Origin: Phallusia mammillata
Lineage: Eukaryota; Chordata; Ascidiacea; Phlebobranchia; Ascidiidae
Direction: 5' to 3'
Assembly (NCBI GenBank): GCA_003260075.1
Contig: QLIY01000169.1
Coordinates: 141,824-205,823 of the forward strand
DNA: 64,000 bases
The position numbers were made by a program, and so were the translations under genes. This document shows, piece by piece, positions 48,587-59,602 of this stretch. How positions within the stretch are numbered: position 1 is the first letter of the stretch; each line of letters starts with the position of its first letter. The notes beneath the pieces were generated by a model, which was not told where the DNA came from, did no database searches, and saw nothing but the letters and a program-made list of their open reading frames with translations.

Positions 48587-48965
48587 CAGGGTTGCCATCA
48601 ACACGGAGCCGAAAATAAGGACAACCGAAAAAATATATTTGCATTCGAAACGAAACAAACGTTTTCGAATAAATCTTTGCATTCATACGAGCCATGACAT
48701 ATCACTCGCCATATTTTTTGCCAACAACTTCTTGTTTGTTACTTCGTGTCAACAGCTCAGGTCTAGGTTTACTTTTACTTGTAGCAGGGATTTGACTGTC
48801 ATTTCAATAAGTTTTTTCCTTGTAATTGTTGAAAATAAGACAAAATATGTAAGTCAAAAAGTAGGACATTTCTTAGAAATAAGGACAAAACATTTTTCTA
48901 AGACATTAGGCCTACCCTACAAAATAAGGACAAATCTTAGAAATAAGGACGGTATGACAACCCTG
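48587..48965. mobile_element. hAT-like MITE with CAGGGTTG termini
   Basis: The ends are CAGGGTTGCCATC and, inverted, GATGACAACCCTG-like (TATGACAACCCTG), with further imperfect inverted copies of AATAAGGAC inside. It is about 379 bp, with no coding capacity. A clean 8-bp target duplication is not visible. Confidence 0.55.
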
Positions 48966-49640
48966 GCTATAGCCTTTCCGTTTTTTCGAATTTCGGTGGG
49001 TTTTTCGGGTTTCGATGGGTTTTTGACGAATATTCCAGTTTCAAACCGGTTATGACCGGTTTCTGCCTCCTGCCGAAGCTCTGGAGGTCAAAAAATCAAA
49101 GAAAAATCCGGTTTTCGGTGGGTTTTCACCGGAATATTCCAGTTTCAAACTGGTTTTGACCGGTTTCTGCCTCCTACCGAATCTCCAAACCGGTTTGAAC
49201 CGGTTTTGAAAATCTAAATTTTTGACCCGATTTTTGAAAAAAATTTGAAATCTGGTCAAAATTTTATTTGTCCGATTCCGGTTTGAACCAGTTTGAAGGT
49301 TCGGAAGAAAGCAGAAACCGATCTTAACAAGTTTGAAACTTCAAAATATTCCGGCGAAACCTACCCAAAACTGGATTTTTCTTGAATTTTTAGACCCCCG
49401 AAAATCGAAAATACGAAAAGGCTACAGCCTTCGTTTTTTTTTCAAAAATCGGATCAAAATTTTCGATTTTTAAAACCCGCTTGGAGGCTCGGTAGGAGGC
49501 GGAAATCAGTCAAAACCAGTTTAAACCTGGAAAATTCCGGCGAAAACTCACCGAAAACCGGATTTTTTTCGATTTTTTGACCCCAAGACCGGTTTCATTC
49601 TCCTTCCGAACTACCAAACCGGTTTAAACCGCAATTGGAG
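48964..49640. repeat. fold-back region: long imperfect inverted repeat rich in CCGGTTT
   Basis: Left-arm motifs (TCGGTGGGTTTTCACCGGAA, CAGTTTCAAACTGG, GACCGGTTTCTGCCTCC) return inverted further right. An inner pair of roughly 30-base ends starts GGCTATAGCCTTTCCG at 48964 and ends CGAAAAGGCTACAGCC near 49427. A transcript of either strand would fold into a long hairpin. Confidence 0.65.
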
Positions 49641-52516
49641 ATACATAAGCTTGAGCAAAAAGTTAAGTTCTTGTTCAGTGAAAATACCTTTGTGTTATGC
49701 TTGCATTTTATTTTAAAACATTTTAAACACTGATCACAAAAGTTAAACATTGACATTAAATAGTTAGCAAATGTGTTTTAGTAAATAATAAACATTGTAG
49801 CCTAATATAAGTTATTACATAATGAACGCAAATACAAAAATTAGTGTGTACTATGGGCACTCGTGGATTTAACATAAAAAATACAAGTCAACTGTTAAAA
49901 TTTTTGTGATTTCAAAATGTTGCCATGCAAATTTTGAATGAACTTCCTTTTTGTGAAACGTGACAAGCCGCTTTCCTGAACTACCGCTGTTTGTCACCCT
50001 AAACGTCACGGTCCTGTAATCTTGTCTGACGTAAATTGTTGATCGGTCTTCCGGGCAAGCTTAAAAGTCGGTTCACCATTTACGTTATTGCTGAATGTTA
50101 TGTGTTTTTGATGCGCATTCATAAGATCTTAGCAAATGTATCATTTTGTAACTAACATAAACATTAATGCATGCGACAATACATTACAATTAATACAATA
50201 CATGCGACAAAAAGAAAGAAAACAGTGCATTAACAACAATTCCGACTTTTTAACAACAATTCCAGGGATGCTAATTGACGATAAATATTAAGTCGTGTGA
50301 TCATGTTTAGGCACAGTAACGTTTGGTGGGACAATTAGTTGGGTAGAAAAGTTGTAATATTCCTTTATGTACATCTCATCAAGAGCAAATATACTTTATT
50401 CACTAGAGACCAACAGTCATTTTCCGGTCAGCAAATTTGCAGTTTTGTACAACTTACAATAAAGTATGCGAATGGTCGTATCCTTTTGTGATGCCGACGG
50501 AAAAACAAACAGTTAAACTCTTTGTTGCAGAATATGGGCAAAAGGTCCCTTTTTATACATTATGCCGCAGTCTTGTTTGCCGAATTCACTTTAATGTCTA
50601 CGAATCGGATTTATGAGAAACTTGCCTGACATCAAAAACCCTTTGAGGTATTAACAACTTAACTTGTGAAGTAATGAAGCCACTAGATTAAAAATGGAAA
50701 TGGATTAACACCTGACTCAATAACCAAATTCCGAAGACAATGTGATCTATGTATTTTGTTTAGTGGCAAGTACCCGTAATGAAGTCACGAACGCAACGGA
50801 CAAACAAATTCAACGAAATAATTTTAACTTTGAGTCACGAAATCGAGAAAGTCAACAAACCTCGCTGTAATGACCCGTAAACTTCCAAGCGAATCATGCC
50901 GCTTTGTTTTACACCTCCATAAAATGTGTTTGAAAGTTCAACGAACTCTCGGTCGATCGGTTGCTACATGTGGTTTCGTCGCCTTTAGCTGCGTTGATCT
51001 GTCACTTAGCACGTACAGCAGATGGTTTGGCAGGAAACTAGCGTCCCAGGTGGGGAAAAATCCTGTTTAAGTGTTTGCGCAACATTTCATTGCCGGGAAT
51101 TCAATGCATAGATTTTATAGTCACGATGAGGTGTCGGCTACATTGCTATGTCATGCGGTGGCCGGGTTGGAGAGAACTTCACCTCTATAGATGTAGAGTT
51201 CCGTAGTTAGATCACGTCCACTTTAAATTTGCTTGATCATCGCCACCATTGTTATAATTTATTCAACATCAGCAATAGTTGTGCAATATTTAAAATCATG
51301 TGATGTTAAGGCTCAAGTGTTAGGATTTAAGAAACGTGACACGTTATTTTACAATTATACCACGTTTAATGTGAGTAAATATGAAATTAACGACAAAACA
51401 TACGATTTTCGATTTCGTCTATTTTTGCTCCTAAATCTGCCATTAATGCACCCTTCGGTTTGCATTGGGCGTTAAATTTCGCCAAACAAAGGATATTAGT
51501 AGCACTGAACACCAGTAAAGACTAACGAAAAATCGATTAATGTTTTTGTTTCTTGGCAAACAACCGTTTCGCATTAAAGGCGAATTTGGTATCTAGGCCA
51601 GTTGAAAGTGGTGAAGCACGGGCCGTGTGCAAAAGTAAAACTCTGGCAAATAGTTCTATTGTTAATCAAGAGGTCATCGCCCGAACTACAGCATGTGACG
51701 TTTAACGGGCTTCACTAGGCAAAGTTCACAAAGCCTGGGTGATCCGCATCAGAGCGCATTAGACAAGGAGTGTGTCACTTGTTAAAGTTCTGTATGGGGA
51801 CAGACTGACTGTCCAGTGACTATAGTATGTTTCCAGTGGCAGGGCTCGGGTCAATAGCAGAAAATAATAGGCAGTAGTGGACAAATATAAATTATTGTTA
51901 CTAGTTTAAGGTTGTTTGAACGGACGTATGCAGTTGCTTGTCAAGCTCGGTCACTTAAATCAAAGGCTAAAGGCACGATTAGACTTGCTGTACAAAAAAG
52001 ATACCTTTCTCAAATTGTCTCGCTACTGGTACAATGTAGACATAGTATATTTAGTTTCGTTGTCTTGTTAAAAATGAGCGTATACTTGGAATCACGTGGA
52101 ACGTTATTTGTGCGTATACGTCAGGCCGCGTTTTGTAAACAAGTCAACACCCAGCAGTAGCATGTAGCAGTGTTTATCTAACACAACATTCAAATCACAA
52201 GCTTGTACCGCGACACTAATACAACAAAACCGTCGAGAAACTACTGGTCATTTTCACTCAAGTTGTGTAGTTTGTCTTGTACCAGCCCATAGCAGTAACG
52301 CGTCATGTACAGCTTCAAACGCAATGCGTCATCAGCTGTAAGAAGCTTTTCTCCTAACACTTGTGTTTGCTTGCTCAGACGCGGTCCTGCCTTTTTTGCC
52401 GTCCGGTCTACGCCAATGTGTATAGTAAACGGCCAGATTTTTTGGATTAGATTGTCAGCAGGCGTATGCAGGAAACAACAACCACCAGTTTGGTGTAGCA
52501 CAGCTGAAAATAAACG
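49641..52516. other. AT-rich stretch upstream of the OST-alpha gene, no gene recognised
   Basis: No exon chain, RNA gene or transposon end was recognised. It presumably contains the promoter of the downstream transporter gene; I see no distinctive regulatory motif. Confidence 0.45.
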
Positions 52517-55500
52517 ATGAACGCGACTGCAGCTCACAATATTACAGGGGTAAGTACGAAAAATGTAGTAATAGATTAACAGAAGTGGTTAAGTTAGAAA
52601 AAGTCGTAAAAACAGTAGCGTATGTTTGGCATGTTTTAAAGGTTGTTGGGTTTATAAACGCTGTGTTGTCCTTGTGCAGAATGTGTCAGCGAACACGTTC
52701 GATCCAATTCAGGCGGCAAAAGAGGAATACAAGTACCATTGTTTGCATGATCCACTGCCCAACGCCAGAGAAGTGGTTGCCAGTAAGTGCCACAAGTATC
52801 TTGCATCAAATGTTTGTATTGATCATATGGCCCTTCGCGCGTATATAACCTTCGACAAAACCACCAACTTCTTCCATAAGGTATATTTGGCAACATTTAT
52901 GTCCGAATAAATAGCAAAAATTGTGGTCTTTTTAATTCTATTCGCATCGCCGACCATGCGCAAACAAAGAAAATGTCGGTGATAAAAATTGATCGATCTA
53001 ACGTTCGATTTTGGAATTTTAGGGCTTTTCAACTAACTAGCAACGATGCCGTTTAAATAGTTTCGCTCGTAATACTGTGGTGAAAACAGTAAATTTGTCT
53101 CATTGCAAAAGCAAATTACGTAATGCAACTACTAAACTTAGATTGAAATTTTCCTGTAAAATTGGTGTGTCCAAATTAACAAACTAAAATATTGTATTGT
53201 GTTTAGTGCAGTGGTTCTTAACCTTTTTACAACGGCCGAACCCCTACGATAATCTTCAGCATTTGGTCGAACCCCAAAGTTACATCCTAGGTTTTTAACC
53301 CATTTTGTTTGTTGAGTCATAATTAGTTTTTTTTCAAACGTATTGGCAACAGTTACTGTTTGCCATTTTGTTAAATTTTGACATATTAATACAAGTAACT
53401 TGTTTCAGGATTGCTTTAATTCCGGCAATTTTTAGTTTTTACCAAAATAAAGCATTGCATTTTAGCATCTGTGCACGAACAAGAAAAAGATATGTTTTTG
53501 CTGCCAACAAAATTTCGTTGTTTTTCTGCTTCCGAACAACGCGCACAATGTTCTTTGTTACGTCAAAAAAAAGAAAATAAAACCTTAGTGAAGGGGTGCA
53601 CAACCTTTTTGCTAGGACGGCCGCATCGCAGATTCTTATTTCACAAACGACCGCCATTTACCTGCTTATTTTTGCTTTAAAATACTTGAATGATTTATAT
53701 TTTATTTACCATCTAATAGCGCCCAAAAAGCCCAGATTAATTTCTGCACAGATTGAGCTGGACCGCGTAGAGATCAGTCCTAAGTGTTGATGATGTCATA
53801 ATCTATATTGTGATGCTTGTGGTACATGTTTGTTCGCATTGTTTGCACACAATGGTGTACAAAAAGTCTGACGCTTATGGTTATTAGGTTGGTAATACTC
53901 TTTTTAATACCACAAGAACTGTTTAGAGCAGTTGAAAAATCAAAATATTTAGCAAAAGAGTTTTATTTACGTCACGGCCGCCAGTACATATATAAACATG
54001 TTCACTGTCGCACAAAATCGACTCTGCGGCGGCATGTGGCCGTCCGGCCGCAGGTTGTGTGCCAATGCCTAAGTGTAACCTTCCAGTGTTTTGATATTTG
54101 ACAAATACAAATTGCCATTTTAAGCGAATATAGACTCTAAAGTTTGACAAAAACTAGTACTTGTAATGTTCTTCAAAAAGACCTTCGTCGAACCCCTAAA
54201 TCGGCGTCGCCGAACCCCTGGGGTCCGACGAACACCGGTTAAGAACCACTGGTTTAGTGCCAGAAACTGCAACTTTGGGATACAATTCCCTCTATTTACA
54301 CTGGATGGTACATTTCTAAACCAATTGTCCAAAGGATTTGACCGCTTCTAAATTGTTTATGTTTGGTCGACAGGTTTCGATGCAGCGGCTATCGCGTTGC
54401 ACTCGATTCTCATTGTCATGGCAACAATAACCGTGGCGCTTTTCATCGAAGAGGTATTTTTCCTAAAAGCCAACATCAAACTTTCGTACCGACGGCGACT
54501 CAGCATTCTACAGGTGAGCGACCCCTTGCCCTAAGTTGAAGCGAACGTTGCCCGCGTTTACCCAAAATCGTAAAACCCTGTCGAAAAGTTTAATTGCACG
54601 AATTTAGGAATTCGCTGCGTTATGAGGTGTTCAGCGTATTATAATGATCTTTTACTGCGCTTTACAACCCTACCAATGCTTTGGTGTGTTTTTCAAAGGC
54701 CGGGATCCCGCCAGTGTTTGCCGTCTCGTCAGTGGTGGGGACTTTCTTTCCGGGAGGCAACATCATGATTGACTTCGTGTGCTCCGTGTAAGCATGCCTC
54801 GACATTTTCTGTTTAATATAAAACTGTGTGAGGTCTAATGTAAAAGTGTCGACTGACTGGTGACCACCAGAATGTTGACAGCGGGAGTTTTTGTGGGCTT
54901 CCTGTTGCAAACACGCCGAATTTGTTTACTTCCAACCGTTTTAAAAAAGCCGGGAGGTATTTGCAAAACGCGTGTCGTCAAGCTTGCGTGTGACCATAAA
55001 GTGTTTGTTTATCACCGAGTTACAGAAAGCAACCGGAGACTTGTCAAAAATAGGTTGTTACTGTCGATCACTCAAAAACGTTTTTATACGAATGAACTTT
55101 GAACGGAATGCCTATGCAATCTACTTCCAGTGATCTTATTACATGACTTAAACATGACTAACACTCTGAAACATGTACTTTATTTTGTTTTTATACAATT
55201 CAAACTTCAAAAACTATAGCAAAAATATTTATTGAATAAAAATCATAATCCGTCATTCTTTTACCAATTTAGTTATTTTGGATTCGGACTTCATGCCCTC
55301 TTGGTTTTGATGGTAAATTACTTTGGAGGAATGAGACAATTATTGCTTCGCTTCGACGGACGATTCGTGCAAATTAGCACCGGACCTTTCTGTTGCTGCT
55401 GTTTCTGCCTTCCAAGCTTTAGAATGACCAAGTAGGATTTTGTGCATGTAATATTTACAGCATGGGGTTTTAATTTATATTTTTTTACAAACCCAACTCA

Positions 55501-58483
55501 ACCGTTTGTTGTAATGTTTACTACATTTTAGTCAATTGTTAATGCAAGTTTAAGCGGAACCAATAAGTTAGGTGTGTCCCGAATAGCACTCAATAAAAGA
55601 GTTTCACTAACGCAGACAAAGCGTCCCAAATTTACGACCCAACTTTCCAAACCGTCCTAAAAATCAGAGCGTTTGCGAAACAAGCAAACAAAACCCATCA
55701 GGCTAAATACAAAAGCTTGCTCTCAAACTCTTTAAATTTGACTGAGCAAGGTCAATTTACAAATCCTGCCATGACAAAGAACGCTGCATTTGCAGACTGT
55801 TTGTTTTGACGCTCAACTAAACTTTTGCAGGAAAAACTTTCAAATCCTTTGGTACGCGACATTTCAAGCAGCCTTTACTCGGCCGATAGTTCTATTCTTT
55901 CAAGGCGTTATGGAACCTGACGGGACTGTGCCTATTCCAGGGGTAAGTACTCCACTGAATAAATACACTCATAAAACGATTTATCAAACTTGTCAGTGTA
56001 ACTGAGTCTGATTGAAAGTTAAAGCTTGGTTTAATACTGGATTCAATTGCATAGTTTTTCATCTTTGAGATGATTTTTGACGAATTTCGTGCCATTTGAA
56101 AAGAACTCTGAAAAAAAGAAAAAGTTTAAAAACGTAAAAGTAAAATTACTGTTTACGGAAATTTATTTTTTCCGTGGTTGTAAAGTAACAAGGGGGTACG
56201 TTTAACCTTTTGGTGGCACAAATAATCGAACCCGTATTTTACAGCTTGTATACTCGGCATGTCTTATTGCATCAATGCTGAGCGGAATGTGGGCATTGGT
56301 GATATTTCGAAGAGCATCCGGCGACTTCATATCGCGATTCCGCGTCACAGCCAAATTCTTCACCTTTCAGGTAATGTTTTTCACTCAAGGACTTGTTTAT
56401 TTAATATTCAAAGGCGAAACGATATATACTAAACTCGTAATTTGTTCAAGTCAAAATTGTGTAGCCAATGTTTGTCTAACATATATATAGCATATAAAAC
56501 TGTTTGTCGACCATTACCAGTCTTTAGTTTTATCTGCTGTTTCGTATCAGCAATTTTTAATTACGTGTTCTTAGTGCGTCATTGAACATGTCCTAATAAT
56601 CTTTCTCCCATCTAGATGGTGTTGCTGATCGCCAATCTCCAACCCTTCATCATCAGACTGTGTTATATCCCATGTGCTTTGCCTTATACCGTTCGTGCGC
56701 GACAGATCGTCGTCAATTATCAGATCACGGTGGGTTGGTCGCGCTTTTTAGAAGAAATCTTTAAATTTAGATGTCTTTTAGCTTTTACGTGTGAAAGAGG
56801 ATTATGGATATTTTGCGTTTAAGGCAGCAGTTCATCGCGTTTTTTGCAGTCGCACTCCTTCAGTTTTCCAAACATTGCTTTGTACCTCTTGTCTAGAATA
56901 ATTAAAAGTAAATCGAATTGTAGTAATGAAAATGCAATTCTGAAGAACAACTGACAAACTTTTTTTTACATATTTGGTATTTTTTTACGCATATTTGATG
57001 AAAATGCGAAATAATAACAAGGGGGGGGGGTTCGCGTTTTTTTGCAGTCGCACTCCTTCAGTTTTCCAAACATTGCTTCGTACCTCTTGTCTAGAATAAT
57101 TAAAAGTAAATCGAATTGTAATAATGAAAATGCAATTCTGAAGAACAACTGACAAACTTTTTTTTACATGTTTGGTATTTTTTTACGCATATTTGATGAA
57201 AATGCGAAATAATAACAAAACCACTTTTTGACAATTAGGCATGAAAAAGCCTTAGTTTTGACATCATATCTCGTACCCCTTACATTGGTGGTTTGTGGCT
57301 CTTACTCATGTTCAAGAACCCCTGTTTTGAGGTGTTTTAGTGCAGGGGTCGGCAACCTTTTGTGCACGGCGGACCGTTTTTGAAACTAAAATTTTATCGC
57401 GGACCGGTCTTTAAAAAAAGTACAAATATTTAGCAATGAAAACGCTTAAATTAGTTAATCATCCCCGTGATACATGGGTCAAACGTTTAACAACATCTAA
57501 CCTAAAAATTTATACGGCCCGGTAACGAAACCCTCGCGGACCGGTACCGGGCCGCGGACCGGCGGGTGCCGATCACTGTTTTAGTGCACAATAACTTATT
57601 ANCGGCGGACCGGCGGTTGCCGATCACTGTTTTAGTGCACAATAACTTATTATTGATGTCCTATTTTAAACATTTTTGTCATATTAATTACAGGGTTGAA
57701 TTTTTCCAATTACGTTAACGTTAAAGCATTTTGTATTTTAGACGGTAGAATTTTTCATTTTGGCCCTGATCACACGATGCTTGTACAGAAGAATTAGCGA
57801 CAACGATCAACTACCACCACTAACCAGGAGCGACGAGTAAGTGTCAACTCATTCTTTCCATTACAGTTATGATTTGGAAATGTTTTTTTTTAAATGGCAC
57901 TAAAATGACCTTTTACACATTATCCAAAAAGCTATATGGCGAAAGAGTAATGCTTGCTCTAAGACAGTGTTTCTTACTTGTAGTTTGCAAACATACAAAA
58001 AACGTGTAAGGTTTTTATTTTCGTCACCACCTCACTACGTACACACAACTCTGTGCTGTTCAGTTTTCGTTGACACCGCATAAGGTTTTGCTGGTGCAAA
58101 AAAGCTGCAGGCCTTAGAAGGCGCTCCGTGCGTACAACATGTTGAAACAACCTTTCAGTTTTTTTTTTATATACAGTATAACAGTAGTTTTGAGGCGTGT
58201 TTTGGAAACGGTACCGTGCCCTTTGATCACATTTTAATTAAGGCGTTTGTATTTGCGCGCCATCTTTACTAATTGAGAGTCGTATATATATGGGAGTCTG
58301 ACGCAGTACTTAAAGACACCTAGTAATACCTACTGGGGCGTAATATCGTTTTGTATTTACACTTTCAAATAACTGTACCTTTCACTCTATTACAGCAAAG
58401 CAGATATTGCAATTACCAGCGGAAATTCGGCGGACGAAGTTTTGCTGACGAATGGGAACAGTCGTACAGAAGACGTTGTTTGA
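52517..58483 (+). CDS. SLC51A: organic solute transporter subunit alpha (OST-alpha), complete, 10 exons
   Basis: Exons: 52517-52549, 52680-52782, 54374-54513, 54699-54787, 55273-55431, 55831-55942, 56245-56370, 56616-56729, 57742-57836, 58396-58483. All have GT-AG borders and matching phases; 1059 bases encode 352 residues (human about 340). The extracellular N-terminus has three N-glycosylation sequons (N2, N8, N12). The first helix ends in FIEEVFFLKANIKLSYRRR, matching the family's acidic pair after TM1. Residues 157-167 read STGPFCCCCFC, the family's Cys-rich, probably palmitoylated cytoplasmic loop. Seven helices are visible. OST-alpha with a beta subunit forms a facilitative basolateral transporter of bile acids, steroid conjugates and prostaglandins. 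Exon 2 must end at the internal GTAAGT (52783), not at the later 52879 donor, for the frame to match the family. Intron 2 carries a hAT-type element. Confidence 0.92.
53209..54251. mobile_element. 1.04-kb hAT-type element in OST-alpha intron 2
   Basis: Termini CAGTGGTTCTTAACC and its inverse GGTTAAGAACCACTG form perfect 15-base inverted repeats. The flanks carry an exact 8-bp target duplication GTTTAGTG at 53201-53208 and 54252-54259, diagnostic of the hAT superfamily. Subterminal parts repeat CCGAACCCC inverted. No transposase is encoded, so it is non-autonomous, enlarged by a nested insertion. Confidence 0.9.
53591..54067. mobile_element. second hAT-like element nested in the first
   Basis: The ends contain GTGCACAACC and, inverted, GGTTGTGTGCC; GC-rich subterminal GGACGGCCGC/GCCGTCCGGCCGC are also inverted. 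The flanks CCTTAGTG (53583-53590) and CCTAAGTG (54068-54075) agree at 7 of 8 positions, a plausible decayed target duplication. Confidence 0.55.
56832..57228. repeat. about 190-bp direct duplication with a 10-G junction
   Basis: The sequence 56832-57020 recurs at 57031-57228, a few bases differing, across G at 57021-57030. It lies in OST-alpha intron 8 and is the only duplication with a G rather than a C junction on this strand. Confidence 0.85.
57343..57578. mobile_element. 236-bp hAT MITE in OST-alpha intron 8
   Basis: The left end is CAGGGGTCGGCAACC and the right end, inverted, CAGTGATCGGCACCC. An exact 8-bp target duplication TTTTAGTG flanks it (57335-57342 and 57579-57586). Inside are repeated CGGACCGG motifs. 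Its right end plus flank recur after an N at 57602 (to about 57650), an assembly-type duplication. Confidence 0.85.
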
Positions 58484-58890
58484 ACATTAAAATCTGTTTC
58501 CACTAGGTGGCGACCGAGAGTCGGATCATAGAGCGTGCTACCGCTCGAAAGAAAGCTGTGCCAGCAGATGTAATAATTTATTTATTGTCGTTTATTTAAT
58601 GGTAAATCAATGATGTTTTTTCTGTCCAATTCTTCACTGTGTAACTTACTGTAATTCTATACACAACTTCGCTCTTCTGGATGCGAAAGCAAAAACACCA
58701 TCAATGTCACATACACATGTCTTGTTTATAAACATGCCTGTATTACAACATGCAAAAAAGAATTATAAATAACACTGATGTCTCTGTTCATACCAATCGT
58801 CTGAATCAACTTTTTTTAAATATTTGCCACTGTTTCGATATTGCGATTTGTGCCAAACACAATTTGTCCTTGTTAATTTCGTGCACGTTT

Positions 58891-58896
58891 AATAAA
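58891..58896 (+). terminator. candidate polyadenylation signal downstream of OST-alpha
   Basis: AATAAA about 410 bases after the OST-alpha stop codon. No nearer canonical hexamer was noticed, but variant signals at 58.57-58.77 kb are possible. Confidence 0.3.
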
Positions 58897-59104
58897 TAAT
58901 GCTTTGGAAACTGTGGAATGAATATTGAAAAGAACGCACCATTAGATATAATGAAAAGTTCCGTCTGTTTGGCTGGTTGACTAAGCAATATACGCGAAAT
59001 CCAGACAACACCAATTTATTAAACAAATCTCAACATAAAAATCCTAAGACCTGTCATCGTTTATTATTAAAACGACGATACTCCGTTTTTTTTTTTTGCT
59101 GCGA

Positions 59105-59105
<1 letters not shown>

Positions 59106-59155
<50 letters not shown>
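59106..59155. repeat. 50-nt uninterrupted G tract
   Basis: A pure G homopolymer after a run of T, between the OST-alpha gene and the small membrane-protein gene. Open frames through it are glycine or proline runs only. Confidence 0.9.
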
Positions 59156-59156
<1 letters not shown>

Positions 59157-59602
59157 TTTTATCGCATGGACAACACCTAACGCGTAATGCATATTGTAAC
59201 TTACAACAATTCACAAAAGATGTGATAATCAACTTTCCCAAAACAAACAAGTTTTTTTTACCGTCAGAAAATTTCGGCTGCGTTGCCCAATGTTTTACAT
59301 AGAAATAATGGGCTTGGACTTTTTAAAGTACACAAACTAAATTAAGCTTTGACCTGCTGACAATGTTTCACGGGCTACGGGACATGAGTTCGGGGCGAAA
59401 CATTTTGCCCAAACAGGACCTATTAAGCGAAGCAACTTAGTCAGAATTTGTCCATTCAAACCAGTGGTTTTATTGATGTTCTCTCGTGCATTTTTCCCGA
59501 TGAATGCCATTTACCAGTGGGCTGAGCGAAATTAGACGAGAGATAATAACTGGAAGAGTTCTGCAACAAGTTAAAATTTGATCTGTAATCAACGAAATAA
59601 AG

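Noticed and set aside
48537..49055. 172-codon plus-strand open frame
   Set aside because: It runs through a MITE and into the fold-back repeat, so it has no gene-like boundaries.
52783..52880. Longer form of OST-alpha exon 2 reading to the donor near 52880
   Set aside because: The longer version breaks the phase with exon 3 and adds residues absent from the family, while the internal GTAAGT at 52783 joins in phase.
58977..59302. Glycine- and proline-run open frames
   Set aside because: These are products of the 50-G tract only.
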